From Clostridia bacterium (lineage in GTDB: Bacteria; Bacillota; Clostridia; Oscillospirales; CAG-272), in contig JAGALI010000152.1 of NCBI GenBank assembly GCA_017625275.1, forward strand, positions 1 through 8,000: 8,000 bases of DNA, in the 5' to 3' direction. Below, piece by piece: positions 1-6,973 of this stretch. The notes under the pieces are model-generated. The model saw only the letters and a program-made list of their open reading frames with translations, ran no database searches and had not been told where the DNA came from. Within the stretch, counting starts at the first letter, position 1. Each line of letters begins with the position of its first letter. Position numbers and translations under genes: made by a program.

Positions 1-26
1 AAAATGTTTTGTGAAACTGGAAATGA

Positions 27-380
27 TATTGTGAAATAGTAAGTACAAGAGGAGATAAGGGAAGCCTACGCTTTAATCTTATGGATTTGAATTATCTTGA
101 GCTTTACACGAAGGACGCGAAGGACGGCGCATATGGTGGCTATCGAGGCTATACTAAAATAGAGTGCGTAAATCGCTACCCAGCCCCTGCTGGAATATTC
201 CCCGGAATAAAGGCGCCAATCGGTTGGCTAAGAGGACATCTTGGCAGTATGTATGCCTTTTGCGATGCGGTTATAAATAATAAGGCGACCTCACCATCAT
301 TTGATGAGGGTGCATATGTTCAAAAAATACTTGAGAGTGCATATTTGTCAGACAGCGAGGGAAAGGAAATTTACCTATGA
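27..380 (+). CDS. Gfo/Idh/MocA-type oxidoreductase, C-terminal fragment (5' part broken or outside window)
   Basis: This is the C-terminal part of a Gfo/Idh/MocA family NAD(P)-dependent sugar/cyclitol dehydrogenase. The recognisable family stretch is GDKGSLRFNLMDLNYLE, followed by RYPAPAG, GWLRGHLGSMYAF and a final SPSFDEGAYVQKILESAY block, which is the typical substrate-domain end. The first ATG in frame is at 81, but GSLRFNL lies upstream of it, so 81 is not the true start. The frame is open back to base 27 and is stopped by TGA at 24-26. Bases 1-27 in another frame read KMFCETGND, which resembles the family's usual residues just before this point, suggesting a one-base loss near 24-30. The N-terminal Rossmann domain would lie left of the window. 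The stop (378-380) overlaps the coaE start as ATGA, so the two are translationally coupled. Family assignment is firm; substrate is unknown; whether the gene is a pseudogene or has a sequencing error is open. Confidence 0.72.
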   Translation, partial: YCEIVSTRGDKGSLRFNLMDLNYLELYTKDAKDGAYGGYRGYTKIECVNRYPAPAGIFPGIKAPIGWLRGHLGSMYAFCDAVINNKATSPSFDEGAYVQKILESAYLSDSEGKEIYL

Positions 381-991
381 TAATTATAGGAATTTGTGGC
401 TCAAGTGGCTCGGGCAAGGGCTATACCTGTGAAAAATTCAAGGAGCATGGTGTTGTTCATATAGACACCGACAAGGTATATACAACGAAAATAGTTGTGG
501 CTGGCTCGCCTTGCCTAAACGAGCTTTGTATGTTTTTCGGAAAGGGAATTTTAAACTCCGATGGCTCGTTAAATAAAACGGCACTTGCATCTAAGGTCTT
601 TGAGGGAGAAAATGCCTCACAGCATCTAAAGGTGCTTAATACAATCACTCATAAATATATAAGAAGTGATGTTGAAAAAACAATAGAGGAATGTAAGAAA
701 AATGGAGTGTCAGCGATTCTTGTTGATGCACCTGTGCTCTTTGAAAGTGGATTTGATTCTATGTGCGATGTCACTATATGTGTTACAGCACCATATGAAA
801 TGAAAATTCAAAGAGTTATGAAAAGGGACAAAATTCCTCGTGCCAAGGCAATTGCGAGAATACAAAGTCAGCTTGCAGACGAAAGACTGCGTGAGCTTTG
901 TACCTATGAAATAGTAAACGATGATAAAGGCGACCTTGATGCAAAAATCGCATCAATCATAAGGGAGCTTAAAATAGATAAAGGAGAGTAA
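377..991 (+). CDS. coaE: Dephospho-CoA kinase (divergent)
   Basis: CoaE phosphorylates the ribose 3'-hydroxyl of dephospho-CoA with ATP, the last step of cytosolic coenzyme A synthesis. The 204-residue length fits the family (about 200). A P-loop sits at residues 8-15 (GSSGSGKG), an Asp-x-Asp motif at 30-32 (IDTD), the FGKGILNSDGSLNK segment near 54-67, LNTITHKYI at 88-95, the Walker-B-like VDAPVLFESG at 116-125, a basic lid around 146-150 (RVMKR), and a late Gln/Asn region (RIQSQ 161-165, IVND 179-182). Oddities: the usual Ser/Thr after the P-loop Lys is Gly15, the usual Arg of the DGxLxR motif is Lys67, and the HP of the family's xxIxHPxI motif is His-Lys here. The start ATG overlaps the upstream stop by four bases (ATGA). 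The stop is followed one base later by the next ATG. I know the family; kinase activity of this divergent copy is inferred. Confidence 0.85.
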   Translation: MIIIGICGSSGSGKGYTCEKFKEHGVVHIDTDKVYTTKIVVAGSPCLNELCMFFGKGILNSDGSLNKTALASKVFEGENASQHLKVLNTITHKYIRSDVEKTIEECKKNGVSAILVDAPVLFESGFDSMCDVTICVTAPYEMKIQRVMKRDKIPRAKAIARIQSQLADERLRELCTYEIVNDDKGDLDAKIASIIRELKIDKGE

Positions 992-992
992 T

Positions 993-2390
993 ATGGATAA
1001 GGAAAAGAGCAAGGAGGAGCTTTTAAAGGAAAAGCTTTTTTATAAAAAGAAGAACGGCTTTAAGGATAGCGCAGAGGGATATCGTGAGGCTGTTATGTCA
1101 TATGCCGAGGGCTATAAAAAATTTCTCGACAGCGCAAAGACTGAGCGTGAGGCAGTTAAGCAGGGTATAAAAATGGCTACCGAGGCAGGCTTTACTGAAT
1201 ATAAGCTTGGAGATAAAATTGTCGCAGGTGGCAAGTATTATTTAAATAACAGAGATAAAAGCCTTTATATCTTTGTGGCAGGCACAAATAGCCTTGAAAA
1301 TGGTATAAAGATTTGTGCAGCTCATATCGACTCACCAAGGCTTGATATGAAACAGCATCCACTTTATGAAAGCGAGAATATGGCTTACCTAAAGACCCAC
1401 TATTATGGTGGAATAAGAAAATATCAATGGGTAACAATTCCACTTGCACTTCATGGTGTAGTTTCAAGGGCAGATGGCGAAAGGATAGAGGTTGTAATAG
1501 GCGAGGACGAGGGTGACCCAGTATTCTGTATTACAGACCTTCTTCCACACCTTGCACAGGAGCAATCACAAAAAACGCTTGCAAATGCATTTTCTGGAGA
1601 GGGCTTGAATCTCCTTATCGGCTCTGAGCCTTATGGAGAGCTTGACGAGGCAGTAAAGCTCAATATGCTTAAAATCCTCAATGAAAAATATGGCATTACA
1701 GAAAGCGATTTTATAAGTGCAGAGCTAAGTGCAGTTCCTGCAATCAAGGCAAGAGACCTTGGACTTGATAGGTCCTTTGTTGCAGGCTACGGACACGACG
1801 ATAGAGTATGTGCATATCCTGCAATCACAGCAATTCTTGAAAACAAGGATAGTAAGGACACAATTATGTGCGTGCTTGCTGATAAGGAGGAGATTGGCTC
1901 TGAGGGCGTTAGTGGAATGCAGTGTGACCTCATTGTTGATTTGATGGAGGAGCTTTGTAAATGCCTAGGAGGCAACTTCAATGTTGTCAAGGCAAGCTCA
2001 AGCTGTCTTTCAGCCGATGTAAACGCAGGCTATGACCCAATGTACCCAGAGGTGTTTGAAAAGCGTAATAGCTCTCTTATGAACTGTGGAGTTGTAATGT
2101 CAAAATACACAGGCGCAAGAGGAAAAAGCTCAACCAGCGATGCTAGCGCAGAGTATGTTGGCAAAATTCGCAGAATGTTTGATGAAAACGGTGTAATTTG
2201 GCAAACTGCAGAGCTTGGAAAGGTTGATATCGGTGGTGGCGGAACAGTTGCTATGTATATCGCAAACCACAACATTGATACAGTTGACCTTGGCGTTCCT
2301 GTTCTTTCAATGCATGCTCCAATGGAGATAATAGCAAAGAACGACCTTTACGAGGCGCACAAGGCATTTAGCACATTTTGTAAAAATTAA
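993..2390 (+). CDS. apeA: M18 family aminopeptidase (aminopeptidase 1 type)
   Basis: This is a cytosolic, di-metal (usually zinc) aminopeptidase of family M18 that removes N-terminal residues, often acidic or neutral, from peptides. The 465 residues match the roughly 460-residue ApeA/aminopeptidase 1 type. Visible motifs are AAHIDSPRLD (His111 and Asp113, first metal site), the DLLPHLAQEQ insertion near 182-191, GYGHDDR (bridging Asp at 269/270), DKEEIGSEG (Glu299 as general base, Glu300 as ligand), SADVNAGYDP (Asp342) and LSMHAPMEI (His441). All expected active-site residues appear present. AAAGGAG at 980-986, inside the end of coaE, lies six bases before the ATG. The junction reads TAATATG, one base between stop and start, so coupled translation with coaE is likely. 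Substrate preference cannot be read from sequence. The symbol follows the family's usual naming. Confidence 0.92.
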   Translation: MDKEKSKEELLKEKLFYKKKNGFKDSAEGYREAVMSYAEGYKKFLDSAKTEREAVKQGIKMATEAGFTEYKLGDKIVAGGKYYLNNRDKSLYIFVAGTNSLENGIKICAAHIDSPRLDMKQHPLYESENMAYLKTHYYGGIRKYQWVTIPLALHGVVSRADGERIEVVIGEDEGDPVFCITDLLPHLAQEQSQKTLANAFSGEGLNLLIGSEPYGELDEAVKLNMLKILNEKYGITESDFISAELSAVPAIKARDLGLDRSFVAGYGHDDRVCAYPAITAILENKDSKDTIMCVLADKEEIGSEGVSGMQCDLIVDLMEELCKCLGGNFNVVKASSSCLSADVNAGYDPMYPEVFEKRNSSLMNCGVVMSKYTGARGKSSTSDASAEYVGKIRRMFDENGVIWQTAELGKVDIGGGGTVAMYIANHNIDTVDLGVPVLSMHAPMEIIAKNDLYEAHKAFSTFCKN

Positions 2391-2407
2391 AAAAAGAGGA
2401 TATAAAA

Positions 2408-3370
2408 ATGGATATTTTTGAAAAGCTTCACAATTACGGTCTTGTACCAGTTATCAAAATCACAGATGTAAAGAACGCAGTTCCACTTGCAAGGGCTCTT
2501 GCAAAGGGTGGTCTTAACTGTGCAGAAATCACCTTCCGTACAGCGTGCGCTAAGGAAGCAATTAAGGCAGTTACTGATGCACTTCCTGATATGCTTGTTG
2601 GTGCAGGAACAGTCCTCACACCAGAGCAGGCTGATGAGGCTTGGGAGGCAGGCGCTAAGTTTATTGTAAGCCCAGGTCTTAACCCAAGAGTAGTAAAGCA
2701 CTGTATTGAAAAGGGATACCCAATTCTCCCTGGATGCGCAACCCCAAGCGAGGTTGAGCAGGCAATTGAGCTAGGCTTAAAGGCAGTTAAGTTTTTCCCA
2801 GCCGAGGCAGCAGGTGGTCTTAATATGATTAAGTCCATGAGCGCACCTTATGGAGCAATCAAATTCATGCCAACAGGTGGAATTAATGAGGATAATATGC
2901 TCGCATATCTATCCTTCAACAAGATTATCGCCTGTGGTGGTAGCTTTATGGTTAAGGATTCACTTATTGATGCAGGTAAATTCGAGGAAATCGAGGCTCT
3001 TACAAGAAGCGCAGTTATGAAAATGCTAGGCTTCAAGCTCGTACATATTGGTATAAACTGTGAAAATAAGGATGAGGCAACAAAGGGTGCTAAGCTTATT
3101 TGCGCTCTCTTCGGTCTTGAATATAAGGAGGGCAACAGCTCAACCTTCTGTGGTGGTGAATTTGAATTTATGCATAAGCCATACTATGGTAAGAATGGTC
3201 ATATTGCAATAGCTACAAACTTCCCAGACAGAGCAAGGGCATACTTTGAGGCTCAAGGTATTGAATTTATTGAGGAAAGCGCAGGCTACGACGAAAAGGG
3301 CGCACTCAAGGTTATCTATATGAAAGAGGAAATCTGTGGATTTGCTGTCCACCTTGTAAAGAAGAAGTAA
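2408..3370 (+). CDS. eda: KHG/KDPG aldolase fused to a C-terminal VOC domain
   Basis: Residues 1 to about 205 form a class I KHG/KDPG aldolase, which cleaves 2-keto-3-deoxy-6-phosphogluconate (or 4-hydroxy-2-oxoglutarate) through a Schiff base to pyruvate plus an aldehyde. The motifs are AEITFRT (Glu40 base, Arg44), VGAGTVLT, SPGLNP, KFFPAEAAGG (Lys128, the Schiff-base lysine), FMPTGGIN and ACGGSFMV. Residues about 208-320 are a vicinal-oxygen-chelate (glyoxalase/bleomycin-resistance fold) module: VHIGINCEN (His213), GGEFEF (Glu251/Glu253), GHIAIAT (His265) and FAVHLV (His315) occupy strand positions that often carry metal ligands. Standalone Eda is about 210 residues, so the extra 110 residues are a real fusion in one open frame. 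An RBS (AGAGGA, 2395-2400) lies seven bases before the ATG. Aldolase identity is firm. The VOC role is unknown; a substrate-binding, metal-dependent or regulatory function is inference. No other Entner-Doudoroff gene is visible. Confidence 0.92.
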   Translation: MDIFEKLHNYGLVPVIKITDVKNAVPLARALAKGGLNCAEITFRTACAKEAIKAVTDALPDMLVGAGTVLTPEQADEAWEAGAKFIVSPGLNPRVVKHCIEKGYPILPGCATPSEVEQAIELGLKAVKFFPAEAAGGLNMIKSMSAPYGAIKFMPTGGINEDNMLAYLSFNKIIACGGSFMVKDSLIDAGKFEEIEALTRSAVMKMLGFKLVHIGINCENKDEATKGAKLICALFGLEYKEGNSSTFCGGEFEFMHKPYYGKNGHIAIATNFPDRARAYFEAQGIEFIEESAGYDEKGALKVIYMKEEICGFAVHLVKKK

Positions 3371-3371
3371 T

Positions 3372-4436
3372 ATGTTTGATAAGCTAACCCAAGCAGAAAA
3401 TAGATTTGTTCAGCTAGAGGCTGACCTATCAAACCCAGACATTATAGGTAATCAGGACGAGTTTACCAAGATAATGAAGGAATATAAGGCACTTTCACCT
3501 ATCATCGAAAAATATCGCGAGTTCAAAAAAACAAAAAGCGATATGGAGGGCGCACGCGCTCTTATGGACGAGGGAGGAGAGCTTTATGATATGGCACTCG
3601 AGGAATATAAGGAGTGTAAGGATAGAATAGAGGTAATAGAGCAGGAGCTAAAAATACTTCTCATACCAAAGGACCCAAATGATGACAAGAATGTAATTGT
3701 CGAGATTCGTGGTGGTGCAGGTGGTGAGGAGGCAGCGCTCTTTGCCTATGTGCTTTACAGAATGTATAATATGTATGCCGACTCTGAGGGCTTTAAGACT
3801 GAGCTTCTTTCGTGTAACGAAACGGGTCTTGGTGGCTTTAAGGAGGTAACCTTTATGATATCTGGAGAGGGCGCATACTCTCGCTTCAAGTTCGAAAGTG
3901 GCGTTCATCGTGTTCAAAGAGTTCCAGAAACAGAGTCACAGGGTAGAATACAAACCTCAACAGCAACAGTTGCAGTTTTGCCAGAGGTTGAGGATGTAGA
4001 GATAGAAATTCTACCAACAGATGTAATTATTGAAACCTGCAAGTCAAGTGGTGCAGGTGGACAGCATGTAAATAAAACGGAAAGTGCAATTCGTCTTATC
4101 CATAAGCCAACAGGAATTGTTGTTGAGTGTCAGGACGAGCGTAGTCAGTTTAAAAACAAGGACAAGGCATTTAAAATTCTTCGTACTAAGCTGTATGACC
4201 TCAAGCAGCAGGAGCAAAATTCGAAAATCGCCTCTGAGCGTAAGAGTCAGGTTGGTACAGGAGATAGAAGTGAAAGAATAAGAACCTATAACTATCCACA
4301 AGGACGCATAACAGACCACAGAATAGGCTTTACAGTTTATTCTCTTGACGCATTCTTGAACGGAGATATAGGAGAAATGCTTGAGAAGCTAGCAACAGCT
4401 GATGCAGCAGAAAAGCTAAAGGGCGAAAATAATTAA
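3372..4436 (+). CDS. prfA: Peptide chain release factor 1
   Basis: RF1 reads UAA and UAG in the ribosomal A site and triggers hydrolysis of peptidyl-tRNA. At 354 residues it matches the family. The N-terminal helical domain covers about 1-100. The RIRGGAGG-like IRGGAGGEEAALFA block is at 112-125. The codon-recognition tripeptide is PET (185-187, within VQRVPETESQGR), the RF1-type PxT that separates it from RF2 (SPF). The catalytic GGQ is at 229-231 (SSGAGGQHVNKT), followed by the conserved VECQDERSQ and SERIRTYNYPQGRITDHR blocks. The start lies one base after the aldolase stop in a TAATATG junction. The upstream purine tract (AAAGAAGAAG) is a weak ribosome site, so coupling with the upstream gene is likely. 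prmC, the methylase for the GGQ glutamine and often a prfA neighbour, is not next to it here. Confidence 0.97.
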   Translation: MFDKLTQAENRFVQLEADLSNPDIIGNQDEFTKIMKEYKALSPIIEKYREFKKTKSDMEGARALMDEGGELYDMALEEYKECKDRIEVIEQELKILLIPKDPNDDKNVIVEIRGGAGGEEAALFAYVLYRMYNMYADSEGFKTELLSCNETGLGGFKEVTFMISGEGAYSRFKFESGVHRVQRVPETESQGRIQTSTATVAVLPEVEDVEIEILPTDVIIETCKSSGAGGQHVNKTESAIRLIHKPTGIVVECQDERSQFKNKDKAFKILRTKLYDLKQQEQNSKIASERKSQVGTGDRSERIRTYNYPQGRITDHRIGFTVYSLDAFLNGDIGEMLEKLATADAAEKLKGENN

Positions 4437-4446
4437 AGGGCGAAAA

Positions 4447-5481
4447 ATGATAACAGAGGTTTTAAGATATAACGAGGAAAATGAGAGCGCACTAAGGAAG
4501 GCATCTCAAATAATAAGGGACGGTGGACTTGTCGGTATTCCAACAGAAACCGTATATGGCTTGGGCGCAAGCGCATTTGATGCGCGCGCATGCCTTGAAA
4601 TATTTAAGGCAAAGGGACGCCCAGCTGATAACCCTCTAATTGTACATATCTCAAAGCCAAGTGAGGCTGAACAAATCGCCCATACCAGCTCACTTTATTA
4701 TAAGCTTGCAGAAAGATTTATGCCAGGCCCTCTCACAATTATAATGCCTAAAAGGGATATAATACCAAGCGAGGTTACAGCAGGCCTTGATAGCGTTGCT
4801 GTAAGGTGTCCTGTGCACAGGGTTGCAAGAAGAATAATAGAGCTAAGTGGTGTTCCCATCGCCGCCCCATCGGCAAACAAATCGGGAAGACCCTCACCAA
4901 CCACAGCTCAGCATGTTTTCAATGATATGAATGGTGAAATTCCACTTATAATTGACGCAGGCGCGTGCGAGGTTGGTGTAGAATCAACAGTAATAAAAAT
5001 AACAGAAAACGAAATTATATTGCTTCGTCCAGGAGCTATAACAGTAGAAATGCTTAGCGAGATATGTGAAAATGTCTCAGTGTCCTCAGCAGTTACTGAG
5101 GAGCTAAAGGCAGGAGAGGTTGCACTATCTCCTGGAATGAAGTATAAGCACTATGCACCAAGCGCAAGCCTTTATCTTGTGGCAGATGATATAGATTTTA
5201 TATCACTTGTAAGAGAAAGGGCATTAAGTGAAAATTGTGCAATTATGTGCTATGATGAGGAGATAAATGACCTTTGTAGCATAACTCTTTTACCCATCGG
5301 AAAAAGAGATGATATAGAGGAGCAAACAAGGCGTCTTTTTGATGCTTTAAGAAGGGCAGATGAAATCGGTGCTAGCACCATTTACGCACACCTTCCAAGT
5401 AAAAACGGCAAATCTCTTGCATTATATAACAGAATGATACGCGCAAGTGCGCACAAAATAATAGGAGGCAAAAATGGCTAA
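4447..5481 (+). CDS. tsaC: L-threonylcarbamoyladenylate synthase, full-length Sua5/YwlC type
   Basis: This enzyme makes threonylcarbamoyl-AMP from threonine, bicarbonate and ATP, the first step of the tRNA N6-threonylcarbamoyladenosine (t6A37) modification; the TsaD complex then transfers the group. Residues about 10-205 are the YrdC domain: GIPTETVYGLGA (30-41), KAKGRPADNPLIVHI with Lys56 and Arg58, MPGPLTII (92-99), VAVRCP, and APSANKSGRPSPT with Ser142 and Asn144. These give the KxR/SxN signature. ESTVIKI and LRPGAIT close the domain. SPGMKYKHYAP (228-238) is the typical linker closing over the active site, and about 240-340 is the Sua5 domain, so this is the longer Sua5/YwlC form (344 residues) rather than short TsaC. 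AAAGGG overlaps the prfA stop, six bases before the ATG. The 3' end overlaps the topoisomerase start by eight bases. Confidence 0.95.
   Translation: MITEVLRYNEENESALRKASQIIRDGGLVGIPTETVYGLGASAFDARACLEIFKAKGRPADNPLIVHISKPSEAEQIAHTSSLYYKLAERFMPGPLTIIMPKRDIIPSEVTAGLDSVAVRCPVHRVARRIIELSGVPIAAPSANKSGRPSPTTAQHVFNDMNGEIPLIIDAGACEVGVESTVIKITENEIILLRPGAITVEMLSEICENVSVSSAVTEELKAGEVALSPGMKYKHYAPSASLYLVADDIDFISLVRERALSENCAIMCYDEEINDLCSITLLPIGKRDDIEEQTRRLFDALRRADEIGASTIYAHLPSKNGKSLALYNRMIRASAHKIIGGKNG
5463..5468 (+). promoter_or_regulatory. Strong ribosome binding site inside tsaC
   Basis: AGGAGG, a full Shine-Dalgarno match, lies within the last codons of the Sua5-type gene, five bases before the ATG at 5474. 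It fixes the topoisomerase start and implies translation through the eight-base overlap. Confidence 0.85.
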
Positions 5482-6973
5482 GAAAAAGAAAATTGAAGAG
5501 GTCGAGACATATACAGAAAGAGAGCCTGTGTATCAACCGATCACCGAGACTATCGAGACTAACTATATGCCCTATGTTGTCAGCGTAATGGTGTCGCGTG
5601 CTATTCCAGAAATAGATGGCTTTAAGCCAGCACACAGAAAGCTACTTTATACTATGTACAAAATGGGTCTTATGACTGGGCATAGGACAAAGAGCGCAAA
5701 TATTGTTGGAGAAACAATGAAGCTAAACCCACACGGAGATGCTTCAATATACGAAACAATGGTTCGCTTGACTCGTGGCAACGAGTCCTTGCTACATCCA
5801 TTTGTAGACTCTAAGGGCTCATTTGGTAAGCAATATAGCCGAGATATGGCATTTGCTGCATCAAGATATACAGAGGCAAAGCTAGACCCATTCTGCGCAG
5901 AAATCTTTTCGGGTATTGACAAAAATGCTGTTGAAATGATGGATAACTATGATAGCACAACAAAGGAGCCAAGGCTTTTGCCAACAACCTTCCCAAATGT
6001 GCTAGTATCACCAAATCTCGGCATTGCCGTTGGACTTGCATCATCAATATGCTCATTCAATCTTGTAGAGATTTGTGATGCCACAATCGCACTATTAAAA
6101 AGCTCAAGAACAGATACCGAAAAAATGATGGAAATAGTCAAGGCGCCAGATTTTTCTGGTGGTGGATATGTGGTATATGAGCCAGAGCAGATAAGAAAGG
6201 TTTACGAAACAGGTAAGGGCTCTATTAAGCTAAGGGCAAAATATTCCTACGACCAAAAGAATAACTGCATAGAAATTCTTGAAATTCCGTATTCTACATC
6301 TATAGAGGCAATTTTGAAGGAGCTTACCGATATGTTTAAGGCAGGAAAGCTCAAGGAAATTACTGATTTCCGTGACGAAATTGACCTAAGTGGCTTTAAG
6401 CTTACAATTGACCTTAAAAAGGGCACAGACCCAGAGGCGCTTATGCAAAAGCTATATAAATTCACGCCTCTCGAGGATAGCTTTGCGTGCAACTTCAATG
6501 TGCTTATAAACAGTGTTCCAAGACAGATGGGAATTAAGGAAATCCTTACCGAGTGGATTAAATTCCGTACAGAGTGTCTAAGACGCGAGTTTACCTTTGA
6601 CCTAAATAAGAAAAACGATAGACTTCATCTTTTGAAGGGACTTAGCAAAATCCTTCTCGATATAGATAAGGCTATAAAAATAGTTAAGGAAACCGAAAAG
6701 GACGAGGATGTAGTTCCAAACCTCATGACAGGCTTTAGCGTTGATAAGGAGCAGGCAGAATATATTGCTGATATCAAGCTTCGTCACCTTAACAGAGAAT
6801 ATATTATGAATCGTATTGAGGACATCAAGCGTCTTGAGGAGGAAATCCGTGGACTTAAGGAGCTTCTTGAGGACGAGCTTAAGATGAAGTCATACATCAT
6901 AAAGCAGCTTAATGAAATTAAGAAAAATATGGCAAGCCAAGAAAGACGCAAATACTTCAGGCAAGCGAAATAG
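5474..6973 (+). CDS. parC: Type IIA topoisomerase subunit A (ParC/GyrA family), N-terminal part before frameshift
   Basis: This is the breakage-reunion subunit of topoisomerase IV or gyrase, which with a ParE/GyrB ATPase passes one DNA duplex through another. The winged-helix domain has AIPEIDGFKPAHRKLLYTM (43-61) and the quinolone-pocket helix NPHGDASIYETM (85-96). The catalytic tyrosine is Tyr132 in AASRYTEAKL, preceded by Arg131. The block NYDSTTKEPRLLPTTFPNV and the GIAVGLASSICSFN motif (183-196) are conserved. A long charged coiled-coil runs through about 435-485. The frame is lost in the A-run at 6923-6927 (codon about 484), adding a short wrong tail to TAG at 6971-6973. Restoring one A joins it to the C-terminal part, giving about 756 residues, the usual ParC length. 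The true C-terminal half lacks an obvious GyrA box, so ParC-like is favoured over GyrA. The partner ParE is not in the window. Confidence 0.88.
   Translation: MAKKKKIEEVETYTEREPVYQPITETIETNYMPYVVSVMVSRAIPEIDGFKPAHRKLLYTMYKMGLMTGHRTKSANIVGETMKLNPHGDASIYETMVRLTRGNESLLHPFVDSKGSFGKQYSRDMAFAASRYTEAKLDPFCAEIFSGIDKNAVEMMDNYDSTTKEPRLLPTTFPNVLVSPNLGIAVGLASSICSFNLVEICDATIALLKSSRTDTEKMMEIVKAPDFSGGGYVVYEPEQIRKVYETGKGSIKLRAKYSYDQKNNCIEILEIPYSTSIEAILKELTDMFKAGKLKEITDFRDEIDLSGFKLTIDLKKGTDPEALMQKLYKFTPLEDSFACNFNVLINSVPRQMGIKEILTEWIKFRTECLRREFTFDLNKKNDRLHLLKGLSKILLDIDKAIKIVKETEKDEDVVPNLMTGFSVDKEQAEYIADIKLRHLNREYIMNRIEDIKRLEEEIRGLKELLEDELKMKSYIIKQLNEIKKNMASQERRKYFRQAK
6920..6930 (+). other. Frameshift site: A-run one base short
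   Basis: The bases read AAG AAA AAT AT. In frame this gives KKN and then a wrong tail. With six instead of five A's (6923-6927) it would read K-K-Y-G-K-P-R and run straight into the downstream frame, a natural coiled-coil-to-C-terminal-domain join. The shift is therefore a loss of one A, pinned to these five bases. A sequencing homopolymer error or a real slippage mutation would look the same. The heptamer G AAA AAT does not fit a good -1 slippery site (X XXY YYZ), and five A's is short for RNA polymerase slippage. Confidence 0.82.

Noticed and set aside
81..380. Stand-alone 99-residue gene starting at ATG 81
   Set aside because: Family-conserved residues lie upstream of the ATG in the same frame, and there is no ribosome site at normal spacing (GAGGAG is about 27 bases away), so it is a fragment of a longer gene.
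1729..1944. 71-residue plus-strand frame inside the aminopeptidase gene
   Set aside because: It overlaps catalytic-motif coding sequence in another frame and has no ribosome site or family resemblance.
2434..2838. 134-residue open frame on the minus strand inside the aldolase gene
   Set aside because: It is a codon-usage shadow of the aldolase, with no ribosome site, promoter or recognisable protein motif. The other minus-strand frames across the window look the same.
6920..6930. Programmed -1 ribosomal frameshift in the topoisomerase gene
   Set aside because: G AAA AAT is not a good X XXY YYZ heptamer, I see no clear pseudoknot or stem just downstream, and a single missing A explains the join more simply.
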